From: Selenomonas sputigena
GTDB lineage: Bacteria > Bacillota > Negativicutes > Selenomonadales > Selenomonadaceae
Assembly (NCBI RefSeq): GCF_026015965.1
Contig: NZ_CP110383.1
Location: 2,367,255 to 2,431,254 of the forward strand
Direction: 5' to 3'
DNA: 64,000 nucleotides
In this document: one piece after another, positions 63,698 to 64,000 of the stretch
Layout of the letters: every line of letters begins with the position of its first letter
How positions within the stretch are numbered: the first letter of the stretch is position 1
Notes under the pieces: model-generated
Told to the model about the DNA's origin: nothing
Seen by the model: the letters and a program-made list of their open reading frames with translations, nothing else
Database searches by the model: none
Made by a program: the position numbers and the translations under genes

Positions 63698-64000
63698 TTA
63701 TTCGCTCCTTTCGCTGAAGGTTTTCAGTACGCGGTACTCCGTATCGCGCTGCGCGGCTTCTCTGCCCGCGCCTTGAATCAGACGCACCATCTTCTGAATC
63801 GACATCTCGTAGCGCGTGCCAGCCGCCTTGACGACGTTTTCTTCGAGCATGATGCTGCCGAGGTCGTCCGCACCGAAGCCCAGCGTCAGCTGCCCGATGC
63901 GCTCGCCCTGCGTGACCCACGAGCCTTGGATGTGCGCGATGTTGTCGAGGTAGAGGCGCGTCAGAGCCAGCGTCGTCAGGTAGTCCCACGAGCTTGTCTT
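63698..64000 (-). CDS. mqnC: Cyclic dehypoxanthinyl futalosine synthase, 3' part
   Basis: C-terminal 100 residues; the start is outside the window. SSWDYLTTLALTRLYLDNIA leads to SWVTQGERIGQLTLGFGADD and GSIMLEENVVKAAGT, the characteristic C-terminal end of MqnC. This radical SAM enzyme cyclises dehypoxanthinyl futalosine in menaquinone synthesis. The product menaquinone is the likely electron acceptor for the complex I encoded earlier. Confidence 0.88.
   Translation of the reverse strand, partial: KTSSWDYLTTLALTRLYLDNIAHIQGSWVTQGERIGQLTLGFGADDLGSIMLEENVVKAAGTRYEMSIQKMVRLIQGAGREAAQRDTEYRVLKTFSERSE

Overview
The window looks like chromosome from a Negativicutes bacterium, most likely Selenomonas or a close relative. 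Firmicute-type gene order (rpmE, a YqhQ-like gene, prfA, prmC, a Sua5-type gene) sits beside features of a cell with an outer membrane: an S-layer-homology porin of the OmpM type and an LPS-type heptosyltransferase. An 11-subunit complex I and a futalosine-pathway gene (mqnC) suggest menaquinone-based anaerobic respiration. Pyruvate formate-lyase, pyruvate kinase and a glucose/GlcNAc PTS point to sugar fermentation. The genus is inferred from gene content, not from a marker gene.

Layout, left to right. 1-6.9 kb: a dinB-SNF2 helicase pair on the minus strand with a LexA-like box upstream, a family 9 glycosyltransferase, and two small genes (one DUF4160). 7.1-16.8 kb: nuoABCDHIJKLMN, reading as one tightly coupled operon from a strong promoter to a strong terminator, with nuoE, nuoF and nuoG absent. 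16.8-22.6 kb: the accessory island. It has three CRISPR arrays (6, 5 and 5 repeats) with the same 36-nt repeat and near-identical leaders and promoters. Between arrays 1 and 2 lies an Rpn/PD-(D/E)XK gene. Between arrays 2 and 3 lies a CARF-HEPN RNase gene followed by a small Csx20-like gene. No adaptation, Cas10 or interference gene is present.

22.6-33.2 kb: an Hsp20 gene bracketed by inverted repeats, a VOC protein, pflB-pflA, three exported proteins, deoC, a GT39-type glycosyltransferase and a nitroreductase. 33.2-40.8 kb: pyk behind tandem 79/80-bp repeats, then rpmE to a Sua5-family gene, a DUF2442 protein and a MarR regulator. 40.9-50.1 kb: a PTS EII(CBA) gene divergent from cstA, then htpX, an organophosphate antiporter, a soluble chemoreceptor and an amidase. 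50.1-64 kb: the OmpM porin, a truncated Rpn gene, a PhnD-like lipoprotein/histidine kinase/response regulator set, a double dynamin-like GTPase, a family 2 glycosyltransferase, a DUF169 protein, trkH, an MTAP-type phosphorylase and the 3' part of mqnC.

Two non-coding themes recur. One is a repeat of about 50 bp whose 3' end reads as an extended -10 promoter; its intact copies face the next gene (glycosyltransferase, hsp20, deoC, marR). The other is a terminator stem re-used at four sites, including after CRISPR arrays 1 and 2. The most interesting locus is the CRISPR island: leader-array cassettes appear to have been duplicated together with the Rpn gene, and one Rpn copy was largely replaced by a cyclic-oligoadenylate-type effector module that kept the Rpn promoter.
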